A stretch of DNA of 64,000 nucleotides from Celoporthe dispersa (lineage: Eukaryota > Ascomycota > Sordariomycetes > Diaporthales > Cryphonectriaceae). The translations under genes were made by a program, and so were the position numbers. The DNA lies in NCBI GenBank assembly GCA_016584495.1, contig WAID01000003.1, forward strand, positions 6,466,501-6,530,500, in the 5' to 3' direction. The notes beneath the pieces are model-generated. The model made no database searches and had not been told where the DNA came from. It was given only the letters and a program-made list of their open reading frames with translations. Below are positions 11,385-22,444 of the stretch, piece after piece; within the stretch, counting starts at the first letter, position 1, and each line of letters starts with the position of its first letter.

Positions 11385-12870
11385 CTAGAAGTCAGGAAAG
11401 AGGGATCCGTATCTGTAGAGAAGGGTGTGTGTGTCAGCCCAGATCAGCCCAGCCCAGCCGTGGGGTCCTCATATGGATGGTTACGACTTACTCGTCGTTG
11501 CCCCCTGCGCCGTATCTCTCTGGGTCCTCCGGGTACCTGTCAAACTGGCTGGCATCACCGGCACCGGCCTTCACCGGTGGCGTGTACGGGGCGTCGATAT
11601 CTTTTCTGGCGAGGCGGTCCCATGTGACCTCGGCAAACCAGGCATGCTGCTTCACGTCCTTGGGGCCGCCGTACAGGTTGCCTAGCCGCTTCGTCAGGTC
11701 CGCCGTGATCAGCCGCTCCAGCAGGTCCTGGGCGTCGGGGTTGATATACGCCGGATACTTGACCTTGCCGCGTAGGATGTTTTCGTAGATCTTCATCGGT
11801 GAGCCGCTATCCCAGAATGGCGTGTATCCACACAGCATCTCGTATATCAGGATCCCTAGTGACCACCTGCAAGCTCGCCTGTCAGCATCTTTTCTCTCTC
11901 TCCCCATCCCTCTCTCTCTGTGTGTCTCTCTGCCCCCGGTGAGGTGGTTTGGAGGGCCGCATACCAGTCCACAGACTTATTGTAACCCTTGTTCGACACG
12001 ACCTCGGGCGCGAGGTAGTCGGGTGTACCGCAAAGCGTCCATGTCTTGTCCGGCACTCTCTTCGCAAAGCCAAAGTCCGTGATCTTGAGGTGGCCGTGCC
12101 GGTCGAGCAGTAAATTTTCCGGCTTCAGGTCTCGGTATATGATATTTCGCTCGTGTAGGTACTCGAGGGCGAGGGTCACCTCGGCTGCGTAGAATTTGGC
12201 GACCGGGTTTGGGAAGCGCTGGGGGTCAATTGACGCTGTCAGCGGAGTTCAACTAATTGTAACCTTCCGGGGAGATTTGAAAGAAGGAAAAAATTGAGAA
12301 AAGGAAAGAAAAAAAAAAGAGAAGAAGGAAAAAAGCATACGCCGGATTTCCTCAGCAGCGAGAACAGCTCGCCGCCCTCCACAAAGTCCATGACCATGTA
12401 CAGGTTCCTCGAGTCCTGGAAGGTCCCCCACAGCGTGATCAGGAATGGGTGCTTGACCTCGCCCAGCATCTTCCGCTCGTCATTGGTGTGTTCGACCTGC
12501 TTCATCTTGACCACCTGTGCCTTCTTCAGCACCTTGACGGCGTAGAACCTCTGGTTGTGCCTTGACTGGACGAGATGTACCCTGCCGAAGCTACCGGTGC
12601 CGAGGGTCCGCAGGATCTCAAAGTCGGCCAGCGAGTATTTTCCTTTTGTCTGCCTGGCCTGTTGTTGCTGCTGCTGCACTGCTGGCTGCTGCGCCTGTGG
12701 CGTCTGGGCCGGCGTGGGTTGTTGTTGTGGTGGCATATTGGGTACCTGCTGCTGGGGCTGCTGCTGCTGCTGCTGGAGGTTGGCGCCGGGAACTGTTCCC
12801 CCGTTTGCGGGCGGCGCAGGGAATTGGGCGGGCTGGTTTAAAGTCTGCTGCTGTTGTGCTGTAGGTATAC

Positions 12871-12901
<31 letters not shown>

Positions 12902-13104
12902 TTGGGCAGCACCGTCATGCGGGGGGTGGATGAGGTTGGCGATGCTCGGGAGCACACCCGGGGCGGCTGGGTTCTGCTGCTGCGGGTCGGTGCCCGGGGA
13001 CGGAGAGTGTGCTGGAGGTGCATAGGGGGCGGCCAGGTGTGCGGTGGCAGGATTCATGGCCGCCTTCTCGCCCTCAGACGGCCTCGGGCCCGGTGCGACC
13101 TTCT

Positions 13105-13136
<32 letters not shown>

Positions 13137-13300
13137 GGGTCGGCGAAGGGCTGGGCGGGAGGAGGGGAGCCGAGGTTGTGCGTGTGGTCGAAGCTCCTCG
13201 CTGTCGCGGTAGGCGTGACTGGGCTCGTGGGCTGGCTGGTCGAGCTGTTTGGGTCGCCGTCCCTCGTCCGTTTCTTCTTGAGGAAACCGAGGCTAGGCAT
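11385..13300 (-). CDS. pkaC1: cAMP-dependent protein kinase catalytic subunit
   Basis: Exons on the minus strand: 13300-12341, 12218-11965, 11866-11492 and 11412-11385; 538 aa. The start MPSLGFLKKKRTRDGD matches fungal PKA catalytic subunits, so I chose it over the ATG 36 bp upstream. Residues 20-220 are low-complexity with several polyglutamine tracts. The kinase domain starts near residue 227 with the Gly loop GTGSFGRV, the ATP-binding Lys in AVKVLKK (about 256), YRDLKPEN (Asp about 350), DFGFAKRV (about 368), the activation loop TWTLCGTPDYLAPEV, and SVDWWSLGILIYEM. The last 28-bp exon encodes the FxxF-type hydrophobic tail YGSLFPDF, confirming the C-terminus. It phosphorylates Ser/Thr targets when cAMP releases the regulatory subunit, controlling growth, nutrient response and development. 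The reading frame is intact. Confidence 0.95.
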
Positions 13301-13614
13301 GAAGACGTTGCGATCGGGACGGGGGGGTGGGAGCACGAGAAGAGGAGCCGGGGCTCCCTCGAACAGGGCTCAAGGGAGAGTGGGTAGGAAAAGGGGAGGG
13401 GGGGGGCGGCACGGAGTGCACGGCGGGGGTGTGTGGGCAGGGACGAGGAGGATCGGAATGCGGCGGTCGTCAGCTTTATCCCCTACTTGGCTGTTGCCGT
13501 CCACAGCACCTAAGCTGTGTGGTCGGGTGGTTGTGTGTGTGTGTCTCCCTCCCTCTGTCTCTCCTAGTCAGTCAGTGTCTCTCTCACACGCTCTCTTGCC
13601 CTCTCCCTCTCGCT

Positions 13615-13637
13615 TTCTCTCTCTCTCTCTCTCTCTC
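13615..13637. repeat. (CT)n microsatellite
   Basis: CT run about 320 bp upstream of the PKA start codon. Confidence 0.85.
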
Positions 13638-14020
13638 CTTCTCGCCTCTCTCTCTTCCTCGTTCCCACACCAGATTGACGTGGTTGGAAAACAAGAAAGG
13701 CAGATAGACGAACAGGGGGAAGGCGTGTCCCGTAAGCTGCGAGAGCCAGAAGAGGAAGAAGAACAGAAAGCTTGTTCGATTGGGTTCCCTAGTTTGACCC
13801 TTAAGAGGCAGGTCAAAAGGAGGGTAAGGAGGGCAGTAGAACCCGGTTTGGCTTCCGACCTGTCGCGGGCGGAAGTTGGCGTGGCTTGCTGCCTGTCGAA
13901 TTGATGTAATGCAAAAAAGGCAATTCGACCATGGACAGGGGATCGATCTTGTCTGAACCGCTGGATCTGATCTGATCGGAGATGAAGCTTCTGATGACTC
14001 GCGTATGCGAGTGAGTGTGT

Positions 14021-14046
14021 CGTGTGTGTGTGTGTTTGTGTGTGTG
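14021..14046. repeat. (GT)n microsatellite
   Basis: GT repeats interrupted once by TTT, upstream of the PKA gene. Confidence 0.85.
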
Positions 14047-15990
14047 AGCGAGCGAGTGTCTGCCTTGAGAAGAGTCTGTGTCTGTCTGTCTGTATGCGTC
14101 CCTTGTCACGAGGATCCCTGAGGCAATCTGCAGGTGGATACGTATACGATCTTCTCTCTCTCCTCTCTCTTCACCTCCCTGAGGAAGCGACCCCCAAAAA
14201 AGAGAAGAGACAAGAGGATCAGGGGCCGGAGTCAGAAGTCGAGGGGGGGGGGGGGCCAGCGCCTGCGTCTGCGTCCAAGGCCGGGGACAATTGAAGGAGC
14301 TGAGCTGCTGTCAGGCACCTCTCGAGGTTGGCTGAACGACCCGGTCAGCGCAGAGAGGGAAGAAGCGCGCGCCCCGTCGCAGGTAGATGCAAGCCCGTGC
14401 CAGTCTGGTTGCCACACAAAGGAGGCAGAGGAACGCACGACGGCCCCAGCCCAATTGGTCGCGGGACCGATGAGAGAAAGATCTGGCCAGAGGGGGGCAC
14501 CAGACTGCTCTGGACCTGACCGGTGCAGGAAGATGGCGAGCAGGCTTGAGGAGCGGACCACGGCGGGTGGGACGATGGAATGAGGACGTGTGTATAAGGG
14601 AGGGGGAGGTGTCCAGACCTCTTCCCGGGCTCTCTGCGGCAGAGACAGAGAGCGGCCTGGTCGAGGACTGAGGACGGCCGAGTATAATGAGCCGGTGAGA
14701 GAGCTGGGACGGGACAGACAGGTATTTACTGGTCTGCAAGAGGAGGCCGGCCGGGTCAATGTGGTCGCCGGATTAGGACACCTGAGGGAGGACTGGGATC
14801 GGGTCGAGATTATTCAATGTCCAGGAGAATATTGGATCACCACTGCAGGCCCAAAAAAAAAAAAAAAGAAGGGGGAAAAAATAAAATAAAAGCCCCCCCA
14901 AAACTACAAACGGGCGTGCAGCTCTCCCAACAACAGGTTTTTGGGATCCGGCCGTAGTACGATGAGCTGTACGGCTGGGAGCAAGAAGAAAGGGCTCCGG
15001 GGGGGGGTGTCCTGCCCGAGTGGCGCCGGCAGCGAGAGAAAGCTGCCTGGGTTTAGAGCTAGGAGCTGGAGCTGGAAACTGGAATTGGCGCCCCCTCTGC
15101 TGCGGACGGGGGGGGGGTGTGTGTGTTCGTGCGGTGAGGAACAAAGGCGGGGATAACTGTGGAGTTGCTGGAGCAGGAGGGTGGGTGCCAGGGTGGAGGG
15201 GGTAAGGCTCGACAGATGATGGTTGCAGCAGGAGGAGTAGGAGAGGAGCTGGGGAACTCCTGCCGCCAGACGCAACAACAACCCCAGGAAAGAAAAGGAA
15301 CGAACCAGAAGGAGGAAGGAAATGGTACAGCGTGGACCCCAGGGCGACGGTATGAGCTCAGTCTCGTCCTAAGACAAGATGATACCTCAGCAACAAACAA
15401 ATGTGGCTTACTGGAAGGTAGACAGACGAAAGCGACTCCTGAGAGATCAGCCTAAGGGGAAAAAGACGAGAGGAGGTCGTTGTTGGGAACGGAGCAAGGC
15501 TGCTTTCAGACAAGAGGACACATGCAAAAAGTCATGAGATGGATCCCTGAGGCGGGGGCGGGAAGTGCAGGAAGAATAGAAGGAGGAAGAGAAGGAAGAG
15601 AGAAGAAAAAAAAAAAGAGAAAAAAAGAACAGACATGGGAGAGAGAAAAGGTTCCTGTCTCCGCCAAAGGAAAGGTCTCGATTGCCTCCTCTCCTTCAGC
15701 TGTTCTTCTCGGACCTCTTCTCCCTTGTCCTAGTGGCAGTGGCGCCGCTGGATCGCAAGTACATGGTCGTACTGCTGCGTGCGGTAAAATCGTGGGTGTA
15801 CGTAGAGATCGGTCACGAGCTACCAGGAATGCATGATATGTACTATTGTGCCATGACAATATCCCAAGCAGCGGCGACTGATGGCTTATTTTCTTGCCTC
15901 GATCATCAGCCGTGGGTGAGTCTATTGTCTCGCCCCCCGTCCACTTGTCTCTGCACATGTCTCTGTCATCCCCGACGGCGTTCATCATTC

Positions 15991-16014
15991 ATGGATGGAT
16001 GGATGGATGGATGG
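15991..16014. repeat. (ATGG)6 tetranucleotide repeat
   Basis: Six perfect ATGG units, the only clear tetranucleotide array in the window. Confidence 0.95.
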
Positions 16015-16792
16015 ACGAGGTCAGTTGGGTGTGCCTTGTTAAGAGGGGGGCCGCGGAGCCGTTTCGCTAGGCCATACGGTTGTACTGTACTATACCACGT
16101 GCATAGCAAAGTCACCATGTAGTAAGGCTATGGATTGGCGGCCAGCCGAACGTGACTATTCAACGTTAGCGCCGGGCCATGGATCAGACTCGCAAGAGAT
16201 AGTGTTTGTATATGTCGCCGGGTGCAGCAGTCCAAATCCTGATCTGGACGCTGGAAGGGCACCCAAGAACTGCCACTACGGCTCGAGATGACCAGATTCT
16301 ACAGAGGAGAAGCAGAGAAGAAAGGAAAGAGGAAAAGAAGAAGAAAAAACTTCATACCAGAAAACCAGGCTACTTAAACAGGCTGACAGCCATTCCATCC
16401 GAAATGCGATAACACGTACGCCCTGCCGTCAAGAGGTTCAATATCCCACGCTGCAGACAACAACAGCACATGCTCTGTGTGCACGTATAACAAGGTGATG
16501 CGCCCTAGCTTTTATGGCTCTCAACAGGGTCAGACACTTGCCTACGCATCAGGTCTGCTCGGTTCTGCATCGGTATATATATGTACTTTTTTTTTCTTTC
16601 TCTCTCTCCTTTTCCATCGGAATTTTCTCCCTAAACCCCCAGGACCTGTGCAGAAAAGAGGCAAGTAGATTCCCCCTCCGCACAATTGGAATGCTTGTTT
16701 CGATCGTCACAGTCATTCATTTCCCGACACATCCATCGTTGAACCCTTCCCGTTCCGCCGAGATGCCGCCCACAGCCACCACCACAGGCCTC

Positions 16793-18004
16793 TCAGAACC
16801 GGCTCCGCCGCGCGGTGTTGGTACGCCACGCAGTATAGCCCACGTAGGCACCGCCGACCGCGAGGATGAACAGGACAATCTTGCCAAAGAACCAGAGCCA
16901 GCTGCCGCCCTTCTTCCTGGGGTTGGGCCTCTTCCTCCTGCCGCTCCCGGGGGTGGACGAGGGGTTCGACTGGTACAGGTTCTTGGCGCTGATGGAGACG
17001 ATGTCGTGGTTGTCGCTCAGCTCGCCCGTCTCGGAGCTGAAGCCCAGGTACGCCACGTTGGGGATGGCCGGGGGCTGGAAGGTCTCGAAGCACAGGATCC
17101 AGTCGCCGTCCTTCTTGTACTGCAGCTCCAGCCGGAGCTCCTTGTCCTGGAAGTACGTCAGGCGGAACTTGCTCGGCACGGACGACTGTCGCATGCCCCG
17201 GGCCGAGCACCCCGCAAACTCCTGCTGCTTGCCGTCCGTGTTCTTGTCGTACGAGGTCTGGCCGTCGCCGACCATCGCCATCACGTAGGGAAACACGGTG
17301 CCCGGCCGGTTGTTCTTGTACGTGTCGAAGAAGATGCCCAGGCCCTCGAAGTTGTCGATGCTGCCAAACACGGGGCCCGGTTGCGCGCGCGTCTTGGTGA
17401 GCCACATGGCGAAGCCGTCGCCGAAAAAGATTACCCTTGCCGTGGATCTTGAACTCGACCTCGATCTCCCAGTTCGTCGCGGTCAGCGGGACCTTGGACC
17501 ACAGCCAGCCCATCTGCGAGGGCTGGTCGGAGGTAAGCCGAATGTACCTGCCAGCGCGAGCGAGAGAGATAATATGTCAGACACGGGCCCCGAGAAGGGA
17601 AATGCGAAACCAGCGGTGATTGTCGGCGATCGCCGACCAGTAGTATACGTACGCATCCGTCCTCACGACTGCATCACCGCCAAAGTCATACCAGCGACTT
17701 TGCATGTCAGAGTCGAGGTAAGGCTGGAGAAAAGTCAGGAACGTCAGCATGTTGACTGTCGCGTGAGGGTCTGCAGCTGCTGTCGTCTCGGGGGTCCAAC
17801 CTGTTGTAGGGTGTGGGTTCGCAGCTGTAAGATTAGACGGTTAGCTGTGCATTACATGATGCTTCCTCTCCTCTGCTAAAGAATGGTGACGACAAACCCC
17901 TATGCTCTTGATTGTACTCCCGCTGTCATCTTGCTTATCCTGCTTGGTGGCTCCAGAGCAAGTGTTGCCAGGCACAAGGCCGACAACCACGTACTGAACC
18001 ACAT
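16793..18004 (-). CDS. L-type (legume-like) lectin cargo receptor, VIP36/ERGIC-53 class
   Basis: Exons on the minus strand: 18004-17918, 17824-17801, 17723-17653 and 17547-16793. The first exon encodes a signal peptide (MWFSTWLSALCLATLAL). The lectin domain follows: LRTHTLQQ, PYLDSDMQSRWYDFGGDA, YIRLTSDQPSQMGWLW, TATNWEIEVEFKIHGKGNLF, then FAMWLTKTRAQPG, NFEGLGIFFDTYKNN and YLGFSSETGELSDNHDIVS. A Lys/Arg/Pro-rich stalk precedes one membrane helix (WFFGKIVLFILAVGGAYVGY) and a short tail ending RRSRF. Such receptors bind high-mannose glycoproteins in the ER/Golgi lumen and carry them in COPII/COPI vesicles. One frame break: a run of five A on the plus strand at 17424-17428 has one base too many, splitting GNLF from GDGFAMW. 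Corrected length is 311 aa. It is divergently arranged with TIM13. Confidence 0.88.
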
Positions 18005-18543
18005 TGTCCCAAATGCGATGACACCAGAATTGAAGACCAAAGGGAGAACAGACAAAGAGAAGAGAAAGAAACAACAACCCAGGAGTGCAGTCAGTGTTGA
18101 TGACTAGCAAGAACAAAAAAAGAGAGAGGGAGAGGTGGTCGGCAGTTCGCCGCAGGAGGAGAGTCTGTCCAAGGTGGAAGTGGAAGTCAGATGTCCACCC
18201 GTCAACCTGCTTGCTGCTGGACCTGGTGAACCGCTAGCTGGCCTCTTTTCCTGTAGCAGGTGTTTGGGGTAGGGGTTCGATGCGGGAGCTTGTGGGTTGC
18301 CTGCCGCCTGGCCGGGACCTGAGTTCTGGCCCTGCGCTCTCTGCTGGGGTCTGGAGCTACCCCTGCAGCACCTCACTGACGGTCTCTACAGGGATTGCCT
18401 GCACTCCTGGGCTGAGGGTCTGGGCAGAACAGCACCGCCACATACGGGCTCTGGATTTTTCGAATTTGGCCCTCCAGCCTTTTACATGTAAAATCAATCC
18501 CCTTCAACCCCCCCTCCCCCTCTCCACCACACACACCTCCACC
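18005..18543. promoter_or_regulatory. Divergent promoter region, lectin and TIM13
   Basis: About 540 bp between two divergent start codons, so it should contain both promoters. A CT/CA-rich leader (18490-18543) runs into the TIM13 ATG. No clear TATA box was identified. Confidence 0.55.
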
Positions 18544-18870
18544 ATGGACTCCAGCAGCAACCTGAAAGAGGCGGTCATGCGCCAGGTTCAGCTCGAGTCG
18601 AACACGGCCAATGTGCGCATACTGATGGAGGTAAGCCTGCGTACAGTGTCCCCCGCGCTCTACATCCTGCTGCTGTCCGCGCCGCCTAACCCGGGGCTAT
18701 AGAAAATGAACGAGAACTGCTTCGAGAGATGCGTTGCCAAACCCGGGTCCTCGCTGTCGGGCGGCGAGCAGACATGCTTTACGAGCTGCATGGAGAAGTA
18801 CATGTCGGCTTGGAACCAGGTGAACTCGTCATACATTCAGAGGATAAAACGAGAGCAGGCATCGCACTGA
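18544..18870 (+). CDS. TIM13: Mitochondrial import inner membrane translocase subunit Tim13
   Basis: Exons 18544-18630 and 18703-18870 encode 84 aa. The intron has GTAAGC and CTATAG ends. The protein is a small TIM chaperone with the twin CX3C signature, CFERC and CFTSC, separated by VAKPGSSLSGGEQT. It is flanked by helices (LKEAVMRQVQLESNTANVRI before, MEKYMSAWNQVNSSYIQRI after). Tim13 works with Tim8 in the intermembrane space, escorting hydrophobic precursors such as Tim23 to the inner membrane. Length and cysteine spacing are exactly as in the family. It has only two exons and no targeting presequence, as expected for a Mia40 substrate. It converges with the NSRP1-like gene, leaving only 262 bp between stops. 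Confidence 0.95.
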
Positions 18871-19132
18871 AACGCGCAACCTCGAGCGCGACACGTGCTG
18901 TCTAGCGATTCGACACGGTATCAGGCGGGAACGGAATGGACATGATAAACACGGTATGAGAAGCCGGTGCTGGAAGGTCGAGGAGAGACGTTCGAGGCCG
19001 GGCACGGATCATGGCTTGACTGGGTGGAGTTTGCAAGCAGGGTGGGGAACACCAAACGGCGTATAGAGTCGGACAAACCACTCCAGTCTGTTGAGGTCCT
19101 CTATTGGGGGGCCCGGGTATCAAAATCTAATT

Positions 19133-20375
19133 TTATGGCACATCCTCGCCCTTCTTTTTTGCCTCCTCCGCTGCCCTCTTCCGAGCGAGATATCTCTCCT
19201 TGGCGCTCGAGATGTCCGAGGCCGTCTTCTGCGACTTGGACGACTGCTCGATCTTCTTCCTCTCCTCCTCCTCCTCCTCGCGCGCCCTCTTGAGGGACTC
19301 TTCCAGCTGCGCCTCCAGCATGCGCGTCTGTCGCTCGCGCATGGCCGGCTTGCCTCCAGAGCCGAAATAGCCCTTGGGCTGGTCGCGTGGTCTTGTGTCT
19401 GATGACGAACGGCCTGCCTCCTTCGGGTCCTCTGTCTTCTTCTTCGCGCCCAGGTTCAGCCCGCCCCTCAGCAGCTCCCGCTTGTCGACGACCTCGCCCT
19501 CCTCGTTGACCGCAACCTTCCCGCCCTTGGCGTTGATCTCCCTCGCCATGTCGGTCTCCGTCTTCTCCTTGTCGCCTTCCTCGGCCGCCAGGGCCCCGCC
19601 GCCCTTGCCGCCTCGGCCGCCAGCTTCTCCATGTCCATCCGCCTCTGGTCGTCCCGCTCGAGCAGCTCCTTGTGGAACCCCGTCATGCCGCCAAACTTGT
19701 TCTTCCTGCGCTCCTCCTCCTCGCGCCTCCTCTCGTCCTCCTCCGCCTTCCTGTCCTCCTCCTGCTTCCGCTTGTACGCCTCCGTGACAAACATCTCCTT
19801 GTCCGCAAACTCGTCGCCCTCCGCCTCCCGCTCGCGCTGGATCTTCTTGAGCTCCGCGACGCCCCGGTCTCCCGCTCGCGCTGCTCTGCTGCCTTGGTGA
19901 CGTCCGCCATGTAGCGCGACTTGCGCTGGGCAGTCTCCTTCTTCACCTCCGCCTCGCGCTGCCTCTCGGCGGCCTTGAAGCTGTCGTAGGCGGCATCGTA
20001 GTCGTACACAGACGGGTCGAGGGACTGTGCGGCCTCGGCATACTTGCGCGACGTGAGCGCCGAGGACAGGTCGCCGAACTGGCCGCTGGCGTCGGACTTG
20101 GACTTGAGCTTTGGCGGCTCGAGGGGGATCTTGCCGTGTTTCCTCTTGGAAGTGCCGGCAGTTGCGTCTGCTGCTGCTGTTGCTGCTGGCGATGTGCCGA
20201 AGCCGTCGAGCTCTGTGATGGCCTCTTCGTCCCTGGGGCGGTCCTGCGCCTCGTCGTCCGAGTCGTCGCCCCCGCCGCCGAATGCTACTTTTCGGTTTGG
20301 AGGGTGTGGTGCTCTGGCTGAGGCTGGTTTCTTTGCGTTCAGGCTGAGCCCAAAGGATAGGCCAGGCTTGCTCAT
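19133..20375 (-). CDS. NSRP1-like nuclear speckle splicing regulator (coiled coil), frame broken twice
   Basis: Single exon; start MSKPGLSFGLSLNAKK. It carries the N-terminal domain of nuclear speckle splicing regulatory protein 1 (DUF2040/CCDC55): DPSVYDYDAAYDSFKAAER, then RKSRYMADVTKAAEQRERE, VAELKKIQREREAEGDEFAD, EMFVTEAYKRKQEEDRKAEE and NKFGGMTGFHKELLERDDQR. The middle and C-terminal parts are charged coiled coil ending in a Lys/Glu-rich tail. Human NSRP1 affects alternative splicing; the fungal role is inferred. Two frame breaks occur, both looking like one missing G in a G run: near 19861-19873 (between ETG and VAELKK) and near 19588-19603 (between AARAAG and LAAEEGDKEK). Corrected length is 414 aa with unbroken family motifs. 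Sordariomycete homologues are intronless here too, as far as I recall. Confidence 0.82.
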
Positions 20376-20730
20376 GATGGTTGTATGGCGCGCTGTGGAG
20401 GGCGAGGGTGGAATAGTCCAGACACGAAGACCCTCCTGCGTTCAAGATGGCAGCCCCAGTTCTGGCGGTTTAAGGGGGGGGGCACAGGAACACGCACCAG
20501 CCACAGTGCCCCGCCACTAGAGCTGTACTAGAGAGCGGACCCCTGTCGAAAGCCAAGTCTGCAGTAATTCAGCGTTCGAGAGAGTTTCTTGGTGCTTTGT
20601 AGTCATAATAGCTATGTACACTGAGGTACTAATCCTCTCAGCCCCATTACTGTTCAGCAGCAATTCCTCCTGTCCACGCCGGACTCTACAGCCTCATCAG
20701 GGTCTGCACATCCTCTCGCCTCGGGACTTG
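20376..20730. other. Intergenic, NSRP1-like promoter and hydrolase 3' side
   Basis: About 355 bp between two minus-strand genes; it must contain the NSRP1-like promoter and the hydrolase 3' UTR. Nothing specific was recognised. Confidence 0.55.
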
Positions 20731-21697
20731 TCAGATGAACTTGGCCAGCCACTGAGCTACGATTTTATAGCCGCGCTCAAACTCCTTCCTGTTCAACTCA
20801 TCAGCCAGGTTGGCCCTCGCGCCCATGAAGCCATGGAACATCGGAGGGCCAAACGTCTCGACGTATCCGACCCTGAGCGGCGTCTCCACGATCTCCTTCA
20901 CCTTTGCGACCGTCTCTGCGTCCTCACCTGGGGTGGCGAGACAGATATAAGGGACATCCATGGCCTCGGTGTCATTGACGTCGAGGCCACTTGGTTCGAG
21001 AAAGAACTCGTCAGCATCCACATCTAACACGCTCTCTACACGGTGCTCTTCTTCTTGCGCACTCATTAACTCACCCAGGGTGCGCTGTCCAGGCGACCTC
21101 GAACCTCCTCCCCCTCCCCTCGTTCCCCTTCCCGCAGGCCTTCACAGCAACCTTACCCCCCCAGCACAACCCACCCACGGCGACATGCCCCTCGACGGCA
21201 GGGAATTTGTCACACACCGCAGCACGCACCCGTATGAGGCTCTCCACGGCGGCGTCGACGTTTCCCGGCCCGGCGCGGAACTCCTGCAGGTGCTGCTGCT
21301 TCTCGGGCGTGTCGGCGGGGATCCAGTCGTGCTGCACGTATTTGCCCCCGAGGAAGTCCGGGAGGAGGACCATCGTGCGGCCCATGTGCTCGGCGAGCCG
21401 GTCTGCGCCCTGCAGGGTCTGCGAGGCGAAGCCGAAGACGTCGTAGATCTCTATGATGGCGCGCGTCGCGTCTGCTGGGCCGGTGACGTCTTCGGAAGAA
21501 GAAGAGGAGGAGGAAGGAGGGGTTAGATTTCAGTCATGAGAGCTGGCTGGTGGGTTTGTTCTTGCACAGGATCAGGTGGTCCTCTTGTGAGGTAAGAGTA
21601 TCTTACATGTCTTTAACCCAGCGATGGTCTCGAACCTGCCCTTCTCGCTGTATTCGGCCGACACAGGAGGGATCTCCTCACAGTCTTTGCATGACAT
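20731..21697 (-). CDS. Dienelactone hydrolase family protein
   Basis: Exons on the minus strand: 21697-21607, 21489-21075 and 20989-20731; 254 aa. The start is MSCKDCEEIPPVSAEYSEKG. The alpha/beta hydrolase shows IIEIYDVFGFASQTLQGADR, GRTMVLLPDFLGGKY, the nucleophile elbow VGGLCWGGK (Cys as nucleophile, as in dienelactone hydrolases), the Asp region VPYICLATPGEDAET, and the catalytic His in MFHGFMGARANL. The family hydrolyses dienelactone or related esters in aromatic catabolism; many fungal members have unknown substrates. Intron 2 (20990-21074) has a GTGAGT donor, a GCTGAC branch point and AAG acceptor. The frame is intact. The protein lacks a signal peptide, suggesting a cytosolic enzyme. 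Confidence 0.92.
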
Positions 21698-22444
21698 CGT
21701 GAATGTTTTTCTGCTTCTTTCTTCGGGTTGAGCGGTGTAGATGTCTGTGAACCAGCTTTCTCTTCTCTAGGGCAGCAGGTGAGAGGAGATGAAATGGCCA
21801 TTGTAAGCACCAAGGTTTTTGGAGACAAGAACGAGTGGTTTATATACGTGATACATATACGCATGGTCCCCTCCAGCATGGCGTAGTTTGGGCTGCAACC
21901 TTAGCCGAGTGCGGTGCCGAAGACGCCCCGCCTATCTGCCGCTTCGGCGCCGGTGATGTGGCAATTATTGCTGGTATTTACGTAGAAAATGTCTACAACA
22001 AAGATGGACTATCATTGGTTCATTCTATGAGGAGCTACGTGAGAGCCCCTTTGGCTTTGAGGTCGGGCGAGACTCGAATGCATCCAGCGACAACATGGAT
22101 GGATCTACCTTGGGAAGCGAAGGACTGCTGCGTGAGCCTCGTATTATCGCACACTTAAAACTCTTCGTCGAGAGCATCTTCACCAGGTGGAAAGTAAGCA
22201 GGTTTGCCCGTCTTGGGATGTATGAGATTCTCTTTTTTTATTTTTTATTTATTGCCCTTGCCAATATCCGTGATCCACAATGTACATATATATATAGATA
22301 GAAGATAGATAAATATACATATGACAGGATAGAAAAGATCTCGAAAACGCCAACGCAATGCCGATCCTTATCTATACGCAGACATCCCCTGGAACAATGA
22401 TGCAACGCCAGAGACGAGAACAGGACAGGCCACGCCGCCTGCTC
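21698..22444. other. Intergenic, hydrolase promoter and MRH4 3' UTR
   Basis: About 750 bp. It holds a TATA-like site upstream of the hydrolase and an AT-rich stretch (22225-22330, TTTTTATTTTTTATTTATT and TATATATATAGATAG) likely in the MRH4 3' UTR. No gene was seen. Confidence 0.5.
21839..21846 (-). promoter_or_regulatory. TATA-like element of the dienelactone hydrolase gene
   Basis: TATATAAA on the minus strand, about 140 bp upstream of the hydrolase start codon, a suitable distance for a fungal core promoter. Confidence 0.45.

Larger units (their letters stand above)
13301..16792. other. PKA promoter/leader and lectin 3' intergenic region
   Basis: About 3.5 kb. The part next to the PKA start (13.3-15.5 kb) has CT, GT and A tracts, consistent with a long promoter or 5' leader of a signalling gene. 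The part up to 16.79 kb should contain the 3' UTR of the lectin gene. I found no open frame with recognisable domains or good splice structure. Confidence 0.5.
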
